The notes beneath the pieces were generated by a model. That model was given only the letters and a program-made list of their open reading frames with translations, ran no database searches and was not told where the DNA came from. A program made the translations under genes and the position numbers. A DNA stretch of 64,000 bases from Comamonas halotolerans (GTDB taxonomy: Bacteria; Pseudomonadota; Gammaproteobacteria; Burkholderiales; Burkholderiaceae_C): the NCBI RefSeq assembly GCF_030162935.1, contig NZ_JASAUZ010000012.1, positions 420,883-484,882 on the forward strand, read 5' to 3'. Positions within the stretch are counted from its first letter, which is position 1; each line of letters opens with the position of its first letter. This document shows positions 1 through 8,213 of this stretch, piece after piece.

Positions 1-1056
1 GGGCTTGGCTGCAGCCTCGCTTTCGGCCACAGGGATCAGGCTGATGCCCAGGCTCTCACGCACCTTGTTTTCGATTTCAACGGCCAGCGCGGGGTTCTCT
101 TTCAGGAATTCACGGGCATTGTCGCGGCCTTGGCCAATCTTTTCGCCGTTATAGGCATACCAGGCTCCCGATTTGTCCAGCAGCTTGGCGTCCACGGCCA
201 TGTCCAGAATTTCACCTTCGCGGCTGATGCCTTCGCCAAAAAGGATGTCGAACTCCGCCGTCTTGAAGGGGGGCGAAACTTTGTTTTTGACCACCTTGAC
301 CTTGGTTTCGTTACCGATAGCGTTGTCCCCCTTCTTGATCGTGCCGGTGCGACGAATGTCCAGACGCACGGATGCGTAGAACTTCAGGGCGTTACCGCCG
401 GTAGTGGTTTCGGGGGAGCCGAACATGACGCCAATCTTCATACGGATCTGGTTGATGAAGATGACGGTGCAGTTGGTCTTCTTGATGGTGGCTGTCAGCT
501 TGCGCAGTGCCTGGGACATCAGGCGCGCTTGCAGGCCGGGCAGGTTATCGCCCATCTCGCCTTCGATTTCTGCCTTGGGGACCAAAGCGGCCACCGAGTC
601 GATGACGATCAGATCCACGGCCCCAGAGCGCACCAGGCTGTCCACAATTTCGAGCGCCTGCTCGCCGGTATCGGGCTGGCTGATCAGTACCTCGTTGAGG
701 TTGACGCCCAGTTTTTGGGCATAGCTGGTGTCCAGTGCGTGTTCGGCGTCGATAAAGGCGCAGGTGCCACCGATTTTTTGCATTTCTGCAACCACCTGCA
801 GTGTCAGTGTGGTTTTGCCGGATGACTCAGGGCCATAGATTTCGATGACACGGCCACGGGGCAGACCACCCACGCCCAAGGCTACGTCCAGGCCCAGAGA
901 ACCGGTGGACACCACCTGGATGTCTTCCACGGCTTCGCCTTCGCCCAGTTTCATGATGGTGCCCTTGCCAAACTGTTTTTCAATTTGTGCGAGTGCTGCA
1001 GCCAGTGCTTTGGCTTTTTCACTGTTGGCGTCGGTGTTGCGGGCGATGGCGTTCAT
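1..1056 (-). CDS. recA: RecA recombinase (C-terminus truncated by window edge)
   Basis: Central ATP-dependent strand-exchange protein of homologous recombination and co-protease for LexA in the SOS response; cytoplasmic. 352 codons are visible and the frame is still open at base 1, so only the last few residues are missing. The Walker A motif GPESSGKTT lies at about residues 75-83, and the family-typical segments FIDAEHALD and [10 protein letters not shown] follow. The visible end reaches the acidic, alanine-rich C-terminal tail ([10 protein letters not shown]). The start is the CAT at 1054-1056, preceded on the minus strand by AAGGAAA at about 8 nt. A LexA box sits 49 nt upstream of the start codon, so SOS induction is expected. 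It is divergent from the MarR gene. Identity is certain from sequence. Confidence 0.98.
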   Translation of the reverse strand, partial: MNAIARNTDANSEKAKALAAALAQIEKQFGKGTIMKLGEGEAVEDIQVVSTGSLGLDVALGVGGLPRGRVIEIYGPESSGKTTLTLQVVAEMQKIGGTCAFIDAEHALDTSYAQKLGVNLNEVLISQPDTGEQALEIVDSLVRSGAVDLIVIDSVAALVPKAEIEGEMGDNLPGLQARLMSQALRKLTATIKKTNCTVIFINQIRMKIGVMFGSPETTTGGNALKFYASVRLDIRRTGTIKKGDNAIGNETKVKVVKNKVSPPFKTAEFDILFGEGISREGEILDMAVDAKLLDKSGAWYAYNGEKIGQGRDNAREFLKENPALAVEIENKVRESLGISLIPVAESEAAAKP

Positions 1057-1104
1057 GGCGGTTTCCTTGAAGAAAAATGAGGGTGGACTTCACAAGTGCA
1101 CCCC

Positions 1105-1120
1105 CTGTACTTGTCTACAG
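1105..1120. promoter_or_regulatory. LexA (SOS) box upstream of recA
   Basis: CTGTACTTGTCTACAG fits the proteobacterial LexA consensus CTGT-N8-ACAG. It lies 49-64 nt upstream of the recA start codon, where a repressor would block the recA promoter. Seen directly; LexA binding is inferred from the match and position. Confidence 0.85.
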
Positions 1121-1163
1121 GCTGGATGCTTGAACAGTAGTGTATGGTCTTTTTGAAAAATAT

Positions 1164-1184
1164 ATAGTCAAGTTGTTTGACTAT
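1164..1184. promoter_or_regulatory. Palindromic operator, probably of the MarR-family regulator
   Basis: Perfect 8-bp inverted repeat ATAGTCAA-N5-TTGACTAT, 20 nt before the MarR start codon. Size and symmetry are those of sites bound by MarR-family winged-helix dimers, which commonly autorepress. The TTGACT half could also serve as a -35 element. The repeat is certain; the assignment to this regulator is inferred from adjacency. Confidence 0.6.
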
Positions 1185-1204
1185 TCTTTAAACTGACTTT
1201 ATCT

Positions 1205-1702
1205 ATGAAGGCTGTAACTACACCGCTTGATGAAGCATGGCGGCAAACACACTTTGGCCGTTTGCTGGGCCACGCCATGCGCAAGTTTGATGCGCGTGTA
1301 CGCAGCCTGATGGCGCAAGACGACGAAACACCGTTGGCACTTTCCAACCTGGCAGCACGAGACAAGGTGGGAGCGGCGCACATACACATCACTAGGCATT
1401 TGTCGCTGGACGGTGACCGCATCACGGATTTGGCCGCACGTGCCAGCATGAGCAAGCAGGCCATGCTTGATCTTGTGGATCAGTGTGAGGCTTGGGGATT
1501 GGTCAGGCGTGAGGCGGATCCGCATGATCGGCGGGCCAAGCGCGTGCAATACACCGACGCCGGGCGCGAGTGGCACTGGGCATTTCAGCGTGCGGTGCAG
1601 CAGGCGGAGGCAGAGTTTGTGGAGGCAGTGGGCGAAGACATTGCCACAGTGGTACGCATTGGTCTGGAGGCCTACGGCAGCGATGCAGGGGATATCGCTT
1701 GA
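1205..1702 (+). CDS. MarR-family transcriptional regulator
   Basis: 165-aa winged helix-turn-helix protein. The central region (about residues 45-115) has the MarR arrangement: a helix with LSLDGDRITDLAARASMSKQ, a recognition helix, and the wing segment READPHDRRAKRVQYTDAGR with the conserved DxRxxxxxxT pattern, flanked by dimerisation helices. It is expected to act as a dimeric repressor released by a small ligand or oxidant; the ligand is not evident. It is transcribed divergently from recA, and a palindrome 20 nt upstream of its ATG suggests autoregulation. No metabolic gene is coupled to it, since an 11-bp-stem hairpin follows the stop codon. Family certain, target unknown. Confidence 0.85.
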   Translation: MKAVTTPLDEAWRQTHFGRLLGHAMRKFDARVRSLMAQDDETPLALSNLAARDKVGAAHIHITRHLSLDGDRITDLAARASMSKQAMLDLVDQCEAWGLVRREADPHDRRAKRVQYTDAGREWHWAFQRAVQQAEAEFVEAVGEDIATVVRIGLEAYGSDAGDIA

Positions 1703-1717
1703 CTCTGATCAAGCAAT

Positions 1718-1742
1718 GCGGGTGCTGCACCGCAGCACCCGC
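1718..1742 (+). terminator. Hairpin after the MarR gene
   Basis: An 11-bp perfect stem (GCGGGTGCTGC / GCAGCACCCGC) with a 3-nt loop starts 15 nt after the stop codon. There is no T-tract, so termination is likely weak or Rho-assisted. Confidence 0.45.
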
Positions 1743-1964
1743 GTAAATACCTGTAGGGCGGTGGGGGAGCGGCTCCTAGAATGAATCTGACAAGTGGTGT
1801 CCATGCCCTATGCACATGGCCTTGAGTAGAGTCTGGTGCGGCAAAGCAAGCTACGGCGATGTGCATGGGGAAAAGTGGTTGGTAGTGATGAATGGGCACC
1901 AGCCTGAATTGACATGGACGCTGCAGCCTGCGACAGAGATCGCGGCGCAGCAAGGAGACAAGCG

Positions 1965-2642
1965 ATGCGCATCCTCATTGCAGAAGACGATCAAGTATTG
2001 GCCGATGGCCTGTTGCGCAGCCTGCGCGGCGCTGGCGCGGTCGTGGACCATGTGGCCAGCGGTATTGAGGCCGATACGGCGTTGGTGACCAACAATCAGT
2101 TTGATTTGCTGATTCTGGATCTGGGCCTGCCACGCATGCACGGGCTGGAAGTGCTCAAACGTATGCGAGGGCGCGGCGACGCCTTGCCGGTTCTGATCTT
2201 GACGGCCGCTGACAGCGTCGACGAGCGTGTTCAGGGGCTGGACTTCGGTGCGGATGATTACATGGCCAAGCCCTTCAGTCTGCAAGAGCTTGAGGCGCGT
2301 GTGCGCGCATTGACGCGCCGTGGCATGGGCGGTGCCACCAGCACCATCAAGCATGGTCCCTTGATTTACGATCAGGCTGGCCGCGTGGCCACCATTGACG
2401 GCAAGATGGTGGAGCTGTCTGCACGTGAGCTGGGTTTGCTGGAAGTTCTGCTGCAGCGTGTCGGGCGCCTGGTCAGCAAGGACCAGCTGGTGGAGCGCCT
2501 GTGCGAGTGGGGCGAAGAGGTGAGTAACAACGCCATTGAGGTGTACATCCATCGCTTGCGCAAAAAGATTGAACGTGGCCCGATTCGTATTGCCACGGTG
2601 CGTGGGCTGGGCTACTGTCTCGAAAAGATCCAGACTGAATAA
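1965..2642 (+). CDS. OmpR/PhoB-family response regulator (TctD/QseB-like)
   Basis: DNA-binding response regulator, 225 aa, cytoplasmic. The receiver domain (about 1-118) has the acidic pocket EDD at residues 7-9, the phospho-acceptor Asp52 in LILDLGLP, and the conserved Lys102 in ADDYMAKPF. A winged-helix effector domain follows (about 125-222: ELSARELGLLEVLLQR, then RKKIERGPIRIATVRGLGY). The ATG at 1965 was chosen over upstream in-frame codons because AAGGAG lies 7 nt before it and the protein then begins with the canonical MRILIAEDD. The sensor kinase gene starts 66 nt downstream. The kinase type and nearby Bug proteins suggest control of carboxylate uptake, as in TctDE systems; this is inference. 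Confidence 0.9.
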   Translation: MRILIAEDDQVLADGLLRSLRGAGAVVDHVASGIEADTALVTNNQFDLLILDLGLPRMHGLEVLKRMRGRGDALPVLILTAADSVDERVQGLDFGADDYMAKPFSLQELEARVRALTRRGMGGATSTIKHGPLIYDQAGRVATIDGKMVELSARELGLLEVLLQRVGRLVSKDQLVERLCEWGEEVSNNAIEVYIHRLRKKIERGPIRIATVRGLGYCLEKIQTE

Positions 2643-2708
2643 TCCGAAGCTAGGGCGTTTGTTTCGTCGGCGCTCAATTGCGACAGCCATGGGCCAAGAG
2701 CCAGCAAC

Positions 2709-4166
2709 GTGAAAATTTTCCAGCGAGAACAGCGATCCTTGTTCGGAGAAATTCTGGACTGGATGCTCACGCCCTTGCTGTTGCTGTGGCCGGTGAGTCT
2801 GGCGCTGACTTGGCTGGTGGCGCAGTCGCTGGCCAACAAGCCATTTGATCGTGCGCTGGAGTACAACGTGCACGCCCTGGCGCAGCTGATCATGGTGGAG
2901 CCGGACGGGCGGATTCAGTTCAACTTGCCCCAGCCAGCTTCAGAAATCCTGCGCGCTGATGAGTCCGACATGGTGTTCTATCAGGTGCGTGACCCCAAAG
3001 GCAACTTTGTGGCTGGAGACCGTGATTTTCCGCCAGCTTACTTGAGCGATGAGAGCATGTCAGGCGTGGTTGTGCTGCGCGATGACGAGTTGCGTGGCAT
3101 TGATATTCGCGTGGCGTCCATGTGGTTGCGCTTGCCGTTATCGAACAAAGACGCCATGGCTTTGGTACAGGTGGCGGAAACGCGTGAAAAACGCAGTGTT
3201 CTGGCGGCGGAAATCATCAAGGGGGTGATGCTGCCTCAGTTTGTCATCCTGCCGCTGGCGGTGCTGCTGGTATGGCTGGCGCTGGCGCGGGGTATCAAGC
3301 CACTGAGCCGGCTGGAAGAGCGTATCCGTGCGCGAAAACCAGAGGATTTATCGCCATTGAATCACCGTGGCGTGCCCATGGAAGTGGTGCCGTTGGTGGA
3401 TGCGGTGAATGATTTGCTGCGCCGCCTGAATGAATCGCTGGCCACGCAAAAACGTTTTTTGGCTGATGCGGCGCACCAGCTCAAAACACCTTTGGCGGGT
3501 CTGCGCATGCAGGCCGATCTGGCGCAGCGCGAAGGTACAAGTACCCATGAGCTCAAGCGCTCGCTGGAGCAAATAGGTCGCTCCAGCATACGTGCCACGC
3601 ATACCGTGAATCAGCTTTTGTCATTGGCGCGCGCTGAAGGTGCAGGCTCAGGGCTGCAACGGGCACCTTGCGATCTTGCAGCCTTGGTGATTGAGGTCAT
3701 GCAGGACTTGTTGCCGCTGGCTATGGAACGCCATGTGGATATGGGCTATGAGGGTGCGGAGTCCGGCGACGCGGGCGTATGGTTGCAGGGCAATGCCACC
3801 TTGCTCAAAGAGATGATTCGCAATCTACTGAGCAACGCCATCAACTACAGCCCATCCAGCCCTGAAATGCCTGCTGTGGTGACTGCACGCGTACTTCCTG
3901 ATGTGTTCGCGCGTGTAGTGTTGCTGCAGGTGGAAGATACAGGTCCTGGAGTGCCTAAGGAAGAGCGCGATCTGGTGTTCCAGCCGTTTTATCGTGCGTT
4001 GGGCTCCGAAGCGGATGGCTCCGGTCTAGGCCTGCCGATCGTGCAGGAGATTGCGCGGCAGCACGATGCAGAAGTATTGCTTGACGATGCGCAACCACAA
4101 CGCCAGCCGCCAGGTGCTTTGTTCACGGTGCGCTTTCGTGCGATGCGCTCCACGCCACCGTCTTGA
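2709..4166 (+). CDS. Two-component sensor histidine kinase (TctE/QseC-like)
   Basis: Inner-membrane sensor kinase, 485 aa, partner of the preceding response regulator. Transmembrane segment 1 spans about residues 18-38; a periplasmic domain of about 130 residues of the TctE-type sensor kind follows, then transmembrane segment 2 at about 168-190 and a HAMP-like linker. The H-box FLADAAHQLKTPLAGLR carries the phospho-acceptor His256. The ATPase domain has the N-box NLLSNAINYSP, G1 DTGPGV and G2 GSGLGLPI. Translation starts at GTG 2709; no ATG in this frame is well placed. The stimulus is not determinable. The periplasmic sensing domain fits a small organic acid or a ligand-loaded binding protein. 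Confidence 0.9.
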   Translation: MKIFQREQRSLFGEILDWMLTPLLLLWPVSLALTWLVAQSLANKPFDRALEYNVHALAQLIMVEPDGRIQFNLPQPASEILRADESDMVFYQVRDPKGNFVAGDRDFPPAYLSDESMSGVVVLRDDELRGIDIRVASMWLRLPLSNKDAMALVQVAETREKRSVLAAEIIKGVMLPQFVILPLAVLLVWLALARGIKPLSRLEERIRARKPEDLSPLNHRGVPMEVVPLVDAVNDLLRRLNESLATQKRFLADAAHQLKTPLAGLRMQADLAQREGTSTHELKRSLEQIGRSSIRATHTVNQLLSLARAEGAGSGLQRAPCDLAALVIEVMQDLLPLAMERHVDMGYEGAESGDAGVWLQGNATLLKEMIRNLLSNAINYSPSSPEMPAVVTARVLPDVFARVVLLQVEDTGPGVPKEERDLVFQPFYRALGSEADGSGLGLPIVQEIARQHDAEVLLDDAQPQRQPPGALFTVRFRAMRSTPPS

Positions 4167-4211
4167 GTTTGCGACGATGCAGGAGTGTCCGTTCACTGAA
4201 GCGAATGGGCG

Positions 4212-5198
4212 TTAATCACTGATGCTGGAGCGCAGCTTGCCGCGAAATTTTTGCTGGGTGGCCAGGCTGCTGGCGGTGGGCTCTTTATGTGGTCGCGCTT
4301 GTTGTAGCAGCCAATTGCGAAATGCAACCAGCGGTGCAATGTTGGCGCGTGACTCGGGGTAGCACAGCCAGTAGCCCAGGTTGCTAACCAGGCCATGATT
4401 GGGCAGGGCCTCGCTCACCAAGCCTTGAGCAATTTGTGCTTCCACCAGACAGCGCGGTACCAGAGCCACGCCCATGCCTGCCATCACTGCCTGAATAATG
4501 GTTTGGAACTGGTCAAATTGCAGTCCAGCCAGGGGGTCTAGATTGTGCACATCCCAGGCTTGGGCCCAAGTCATCCAGGCGTGAGGAATGGTCAGGTGGC
4601 GCAAGCGTGTGTACTGGGCCACGTCGCGTGGGCTGTTGATAGCAGGCCCACCAAAGCTGGGAGGGGGGGCAATCAGCACAACGTCCTGCCCATCCAGATA
4701 GTGGGCGCGTGCGCCGGGCCAGTGTCCTTCGCCAAACAGGATCGAGCAGTCCAGGCTTGGGCTTTCAAAATCATAGCCTTGCGCGTAGGGAACGAAGTGC
4801 AGAGTGACCTGCGGGTGCTGCTGCTGAAATTGTGGCAAGCGCGGAATCAACCAACTCGCGCCAAACGTAGGCAGGGTGGACAGGTGCAATGCGCCGCCGC
4901 CGTCCGTGCTGGTGATCAACTCCAGCGTGGCCGACTCCAGCTGTGAAAGCAGCGCACGCACGGCCTTTTCATACCGTTCGCCCGCTGGTGTGAGCGTGAG
5001 GCGCTTGCGGCTGCGCTCAAACAAATCCACGCCGACCCACTTCTCCAATTCCTGGATCTGCTTGCTTACCGCACTTTGTGTCAGGTGCAGGGCTTCGGCT
5101 GCGCGAGATACACCTCCGAACCGCGCAACCGTGGAGAAAGCGCGCAGCAAATGCACGGGCGGCGTCAGGCGGCGCAATGGAAGTAAGCTAGTAGGCAC
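4212..5198 (-). CDS. LysR-family transcriptional regulator
   Basis: 328-aa LysR-type regulator. The N-terminal HTH (about residues 15-75, with RAAEALHLTQSAVSKQIQEL) is followed by a substrate-binding domain from about 100 (LHLSTLPTFGASWLIPRLP) to the end. The domain resembles GcvA-type regulators. It is convergent with the sensor kinase gene and divergent from the first Bug gene across a 123-bp gap, the usual layout for control of the neighbouring target gene. A weak inverted repeat AATAG-GA-CTATT at 5228-5239 in that gap is a candidate site. The inducer is unknown; a ligand of the Bug proteins is a reasonable guess. Confidence 0.88.
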   Translation of the reverse strand: MPTSLLPLRRLTPPVHLLRAFSTVARFGGVSRAAEALHLTQSAVSKQIQELEKWVGVDLFERSRKRLTLTPAGERYEKAVRALLSQLESATLELITSTDGGGALHLSTLPTFGASWLIPRLPQFQQQHPQVTLHFVPYAQGYDFESPSLDCSILFGEGHWPGARAHYLDGQDVVLIAPPPSFGGPAINSPRDVAQYTRLRHLTIPHAWMTWAQAWDVHNLDPLAGLQFDQFQTIIQAVMAGMGVALVPRCLVEAQIAQGLVSEALPNHGLVSNLGYWLCYPESRANIAPLVAFRNWLLQQARPHKEPTASSLATQQKFRGKLRSSISD

Positions 5199-5321
5199 TG
5201 TTCGATATTCCTTGATGGAATCATAACAATAGGACTATTTGTTTGGTCGAGATGAGGATTTACCCTAACCTTATGCACTGGTCTTATAGATAACCCGTTT
5301 TTTCGACATGGGAGCCCCACG

Positions 5322-6290
5322 ATGCAACGTCGTCATTTTCTCTCCGCTGTAGCTGCAGCCGCTGCAGTTTCTGTATCTGGCATGACCATGGCCCAAGATA
5401 CACGCCCGTTGCGCATCGTTGTGCCTTTTCCCGCGGGCGGCTCCACCGACATGGTGCCCCGCAATATGCAGGACGTTCTGGGCAAATTGCTGGGCCAGCC
5501 CGTCATCATTGAAAACAAGGCTGGTGCAGGTGGCTCCATTGGCATGGCCGAAGTGGCCCGTTCCAACGATGGCCTGACCTTCGGCATTGCGACGCTGTCG
5601 ACCCACGGCGTGAACCCCGCCGTTTACACCAAGCTGCCTTACAACGCTATCGAAGACTTTGTGGGTGTGACAGAGATCGTGAAGGCTCCTGGCGTCATCG
5701 TGATCAATCCCAAGCTGATTCCTGCCAAGAATTTTGCAGAGTTGGTTGCGTATCTGAAGGCCAACCCTGGCAAGGTCAGCTATGCCACGCCTGGCAACGG
5801 CACCATTGGCCACATGTGGGGCGCGCAGTTCATCAAGTCCACGGGTGTAGACATGCTGCACATTCCTTACCGTGGTGCAGGTCCCGCCATTAACGACGTG
5901 CTTGGCGGCCAGGTGCCTGTGTACTTTGACCAGGTGGCCTCTTCGCTGCCGCATATCAAGGGTGGCAAGCTGCGCGCCATTGCCGTTTCCTGGAGCGAAC
6001 GTCTGGATGTGCTGCCTGATGTCCCCACTTACAAGGAAGTGGGTCATCCAGAGCTGAACGATCCTTCCTGGTTCGGCTTGGTTGCTCCAAAGAGCACTCC
6101 TGCTGAAACAGTGGCGCGTGTGCAAAAGGCTGTGGCTGAAGCTTTGAAGGATCCGGCTGTGAAGAAACGTATGGACGCCCAAGGCATGTATGTATCGGGT
6201 ACTTCCAGTGCGGACTTCACCCAGCAAATTGCCAGCGAAGTGGCCAAGATGAAGACCGTGGCTGCATCGGCCAACATCAGTGTGAACTGA
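5322..6290 (+). CDS. Bug/TctC-family periplasmic solute-binding protein (copy 1 of tandem pair)
   Basis: Tripartite tricarboxylate transporter-type binding protein, 322 aa, periplasmic. The N-terminus MQRRHFL followed by an alanine-rich hydrophobic stretch ending near AMAQ-type residues is a signal peptide, and the RRxFL pattern would allow Tat export. Mature family motifs are present: IVVPFPAGGSTD near the start, IENKAGAGGSIG and the PYRGAGPAINDVLGGQV loop. GGGAG lies 7 nt before the ATG. It is very similar along its whole length to the next gene, so the pair arose by tandem duplication. No TctA/TctB membrane genes are in the window, as is usual for orphan Bug proteins. The ligand is probably a small carboxylate or related acid, unidentified. 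Confidence 0.92.
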   Translation: MQRRHFLSAVAAAAAVSVSGMTMAQDTRPLRIVVPFPAGGSTDMVPRNMQDVLGKLLGQPVIIENKAGAGGSIGMAEVARSNDGLTFGIATLSTHGVNPAVYTKLPYNAIEDFVGVTEIVKAPGVIVINPKLIPAKNFAELVAYLKANPGKVSYATPGNGTIGHMWGAQFIKSTGVDMLHIPYRGAGPAINDVLGGQVPVYFDQVASSLPHIKGGKLRAIAVSWSERLDVLPDVPTYKEVGHPELNDPSWFGLVAPKSTPAETVARVQKAVAEALKDPAVKKRMDAQGMYVSGTSSADFTQQIASEVAKMKTVAASANISVN

Positions 6291-6312
6291 TTCACTGCCC
6301 GCCCTTCCTGCC

Positions 6313-6344
6313 AACCCGCAGTGCGTAAGCCTGCGGGTTTTCTT
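6313..6344 (+). terminator. Rho-independent terminator between the tandem Bug genes
   Basis: A 9-bp stem AACCCGCAG / CTGCGGGTT with an 9-nt loop, followed by TTCTT. It implies the two Bug paralogues are not simply one operon. Confidence 0.8.
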
Positions 6345-6441
6345 ATGCCTTATCAGGGATGAGCGGATTGGCATATTGCTTGCATACAAGTAGTGTGATT
6401 GGCGCATTTGCGCAGGTTTTATTGCTTGAAAGGTGAGTTGT

Positions 6442-7413
6442 ATGCAGCGTCGTTTCTTTTTCACCTCCGTAACAGCGGTTGCTTTTGCAGCCAGCCTGCC
6501 TTGGGTGGCTAGCGCACAAGAGAGCGCAGCATTGCGCATCGTGGTGCCTTTCCCTCCTGGTGGTGCCACGGACATGGTGCCTCGCAATCTTCAGGATGTA
6601 CTGGGTAAGCTGATGGGGCAACCTGTCGTGATCGAGAACAAGGCTGGTGCAGGTGGCTCGATTGGAATGGCGGAAGTGGCGCGCGCGAGCGATGGCAACA
6701 CCTTTGGCGTAGCTACCTTGTCCACGCATGGCGTGAATCCTGCGGTCTATAAAAAGCTGCCTTATGACGCGGTGAAAGACTTTGTGGGTGTGACAGAGGT
6801 GGTGAAGGCCCCGGGTGTGATTGTCGTCAACCCCTCTGTGGTGCCTGTGAAGAATTTCGCGGAACTGGTGGCTTACCTGAAGGCCAACCCTGGCAAGGTC
6901 AGCTATGCCACACCCGGTAACGGCACCATTGGCCACATGTGGGGTGCGCAGTTCATCAAGGCCACGGGCGTGGAGATGGTGCACATTCCCTATCGTGGTG
7001 CAGGCCCTGCGGTCAATGATGTGCTGGGAGGCCAGGTGCCAGTCTATTTTGACCAAGTAGCGTCTTCGCTGCCTCATGTCCAGTCGGGCAAGTTGCGTGC
7101 GATTGCGGTGTCATGGTCCGAGCGCTTGCCTGTGCTGCCCGATGTGCCGACTTACAAGGAAGTGGGGCATCCGGAGCTCAATGACCCTTCCTGGTTTGGG
7201 CTGGTCGCTCCCAAGAACACACCAGTGGCGCAAATAGAACGTGTGCAAAAAGCGGTGGCTCAGGCCTTGCAAGACCCGGTGGTGAAAAAGCGCATGGATG
7301 CCCAAGGCCTGTATGTATCGGGCACTTCAAGCGCGGATTTCACCCAGCAAATTGCCAGCGAAGTGACCAAGATGAAGACGGTGGCCGCATCGGCCAATAT
7401 CAGCATCGAGTAA
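6442..7413 (+). CDS. Bug/TctC-family periplasmic solute-binding protein (copy 2 of tandem pair)
   Basis: 323-aa periplasmic binding protein, paralogue of the preceding gene. The signal peptide starts MQRRFFFTSVTAVAFAAS and is probably cleaved after SAQ. The conserved motifs are IVVPFPPGGATD, IENKAGAGGSIG and IPYRGAGPAVNDVLGGQV. Long stretches are identical to copy 1 (for example ELVAYLKANPGKVSYATPGN), while the leader and scattered positions differ. ATG 6442 was preferred to the in-frame GTG 6433 because AGGTGA then sits 5 nt before the start. It has its own leader after a terminator, so the two copies may be expressed under different conditions. Ligand unknown. Confidence 0.92.
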   Translation: MQRRFFFTSVTAVAFAASLPWVASAQESAALRIVVPFPPGGATDMVPRNLQDVLGKLMGQPVVIENKAGAGGSIGMAEVARASDGNTFGVATLSTHGVNPAVYKKLPYDAVKDFVGVTEVVKAPGVIVVNPSVVPVKNFAELVAYLKANPGKVSYATPGNGTIGHMWGAQFIKATGVEMVHIPYRGAGPAVNDVLGGQVPVYFDQVASSLPHVQSGKLRAIAVSWSERLPVLPDVPTYKEVGHPELNDPSWFGLVAPKNTPVAQIERVQKAVAQALQDPVVKKRMDAQGLYVSGTSSADFTQQIASEVTKMKTVAASANISIE

Positions 7414-7474
7414 GCAGTGTTTCGATGGAACAGGGCTGCAGCAAAGGCACGGCAACCCTGTGGCTGAAGATGGC

Positions 7475-8188
7475 TCAGCTGCCTGGGCAGGCGCGTAGCG
7501 TAATGCCCAGTGCAGGTAGCATGCTGCGCAACTGATTGTGCTGTGCGGCAGTTGCCTGCTCCACACGCAGCGTGTAAAGCGTCTGGGGCGCACGCTCTTG
7601 CACCACGCGTGCGCCGCGCACACCTTGGTTAAGCATACGGCTCAACTCTCGAGCAGCGGCTTCTTCGCTGGAAAAACGTCCGAGCGACAGCCCGGGCTCC
7701 AGATTGCCTCCTGCGCGGTCATAGGCAATTCTGCGGGCGCGCAAATCGGCACGGCGCTTTTCCAGCGCAGTGTCATTGGGGAATTTGCCCAGATACACCA
7801 TCCAGCGGCCAGATACCGAACTGGTCTGCAGCTGCCAGCTGGATGCGGGCAGTGCGCTGCCTTGCAAGCTGCGTTGCAGGGCGGAAGACTTGGCTTCGTC
7901 CATGCTGTCGCTTTGCAGGCAGATGGTGCTTTCTGGCAAGACTTCCTCGGTGGGTTCGCTCACCGTTGTGACCAGTGCTTCTGGCTGAAACTCTGGTGTT
8001 CTGGGTGCGTTGATGGGCTCGGCCACTTGAGGTGCGATGCTCAGCACGTCGGGGCGCACCTGCTGCTGCAGGCGGTAGGACTCGGTCTGCACCGCCGGTG
8101 CCCAGCCCAGGGTGGCCATCCACCCTTGGGTCCAGGCCAGATAGCCGGCATTGGCCAGCAACAGTACGAGCAAGGCAAAACGCAACAT
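7475..8188 (-). CDS. SPOR-domain-like membrane-anchored protein
   Basis: 237-aa protein with a single N-terminal membrane anchor (MLRFALLVLLLANAGYLAW), a variable proline/glutamate-rich linker (about 40-95) and a C-terminal SPOR-like domain (about 130-210, with SGRWMVYLGKFPNDTALEKR and LSLGRFSSEEAAARELSRML). SPOR domains bind denuded septal peptidoglycan, so a periplasmic or cell-division role is likely, but no direct evidence exists here. The start at 8188 was chosen because the hydrophobic anchor begins there; the open frame upstream lacks a plausible start. It is the last gene of a SET-birA-SPOR operon, 25 nt after birA. Confidence 0.8.
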   Translation of the reverse strand: MLRFALLVLLLANAGYLAWTQGWMATLGWAPAVQTESYRLQQQVRPDVLSIAPQVAEPINAPRTPEFQPEALVTTVSEPTEEVLPESTICLQSDSMDEAKSSALQRSLQGSALPASSWQLQTSSVSGRWMVYLGKFPNDTALEKRRADLRARRIAYDRAGGNLEPGLSLGRFSSEEAAARELSRMLNQGVRGARVVQERAPQTLYTLRVEQATAAQHNQLRSMLPALGITLRACPGS

Positions 8189-8213
8189 GCAAGCAGTTCC
8201 TTTTTCCTTTGGT

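Noticed and set aside
1851..2873. Open frame of 340 codons antisense to the response regulator and start of the kinase gene
   Set aside because: Two-component motifs on the plus strand are unmistakable; the antisense frame lacks any such support.
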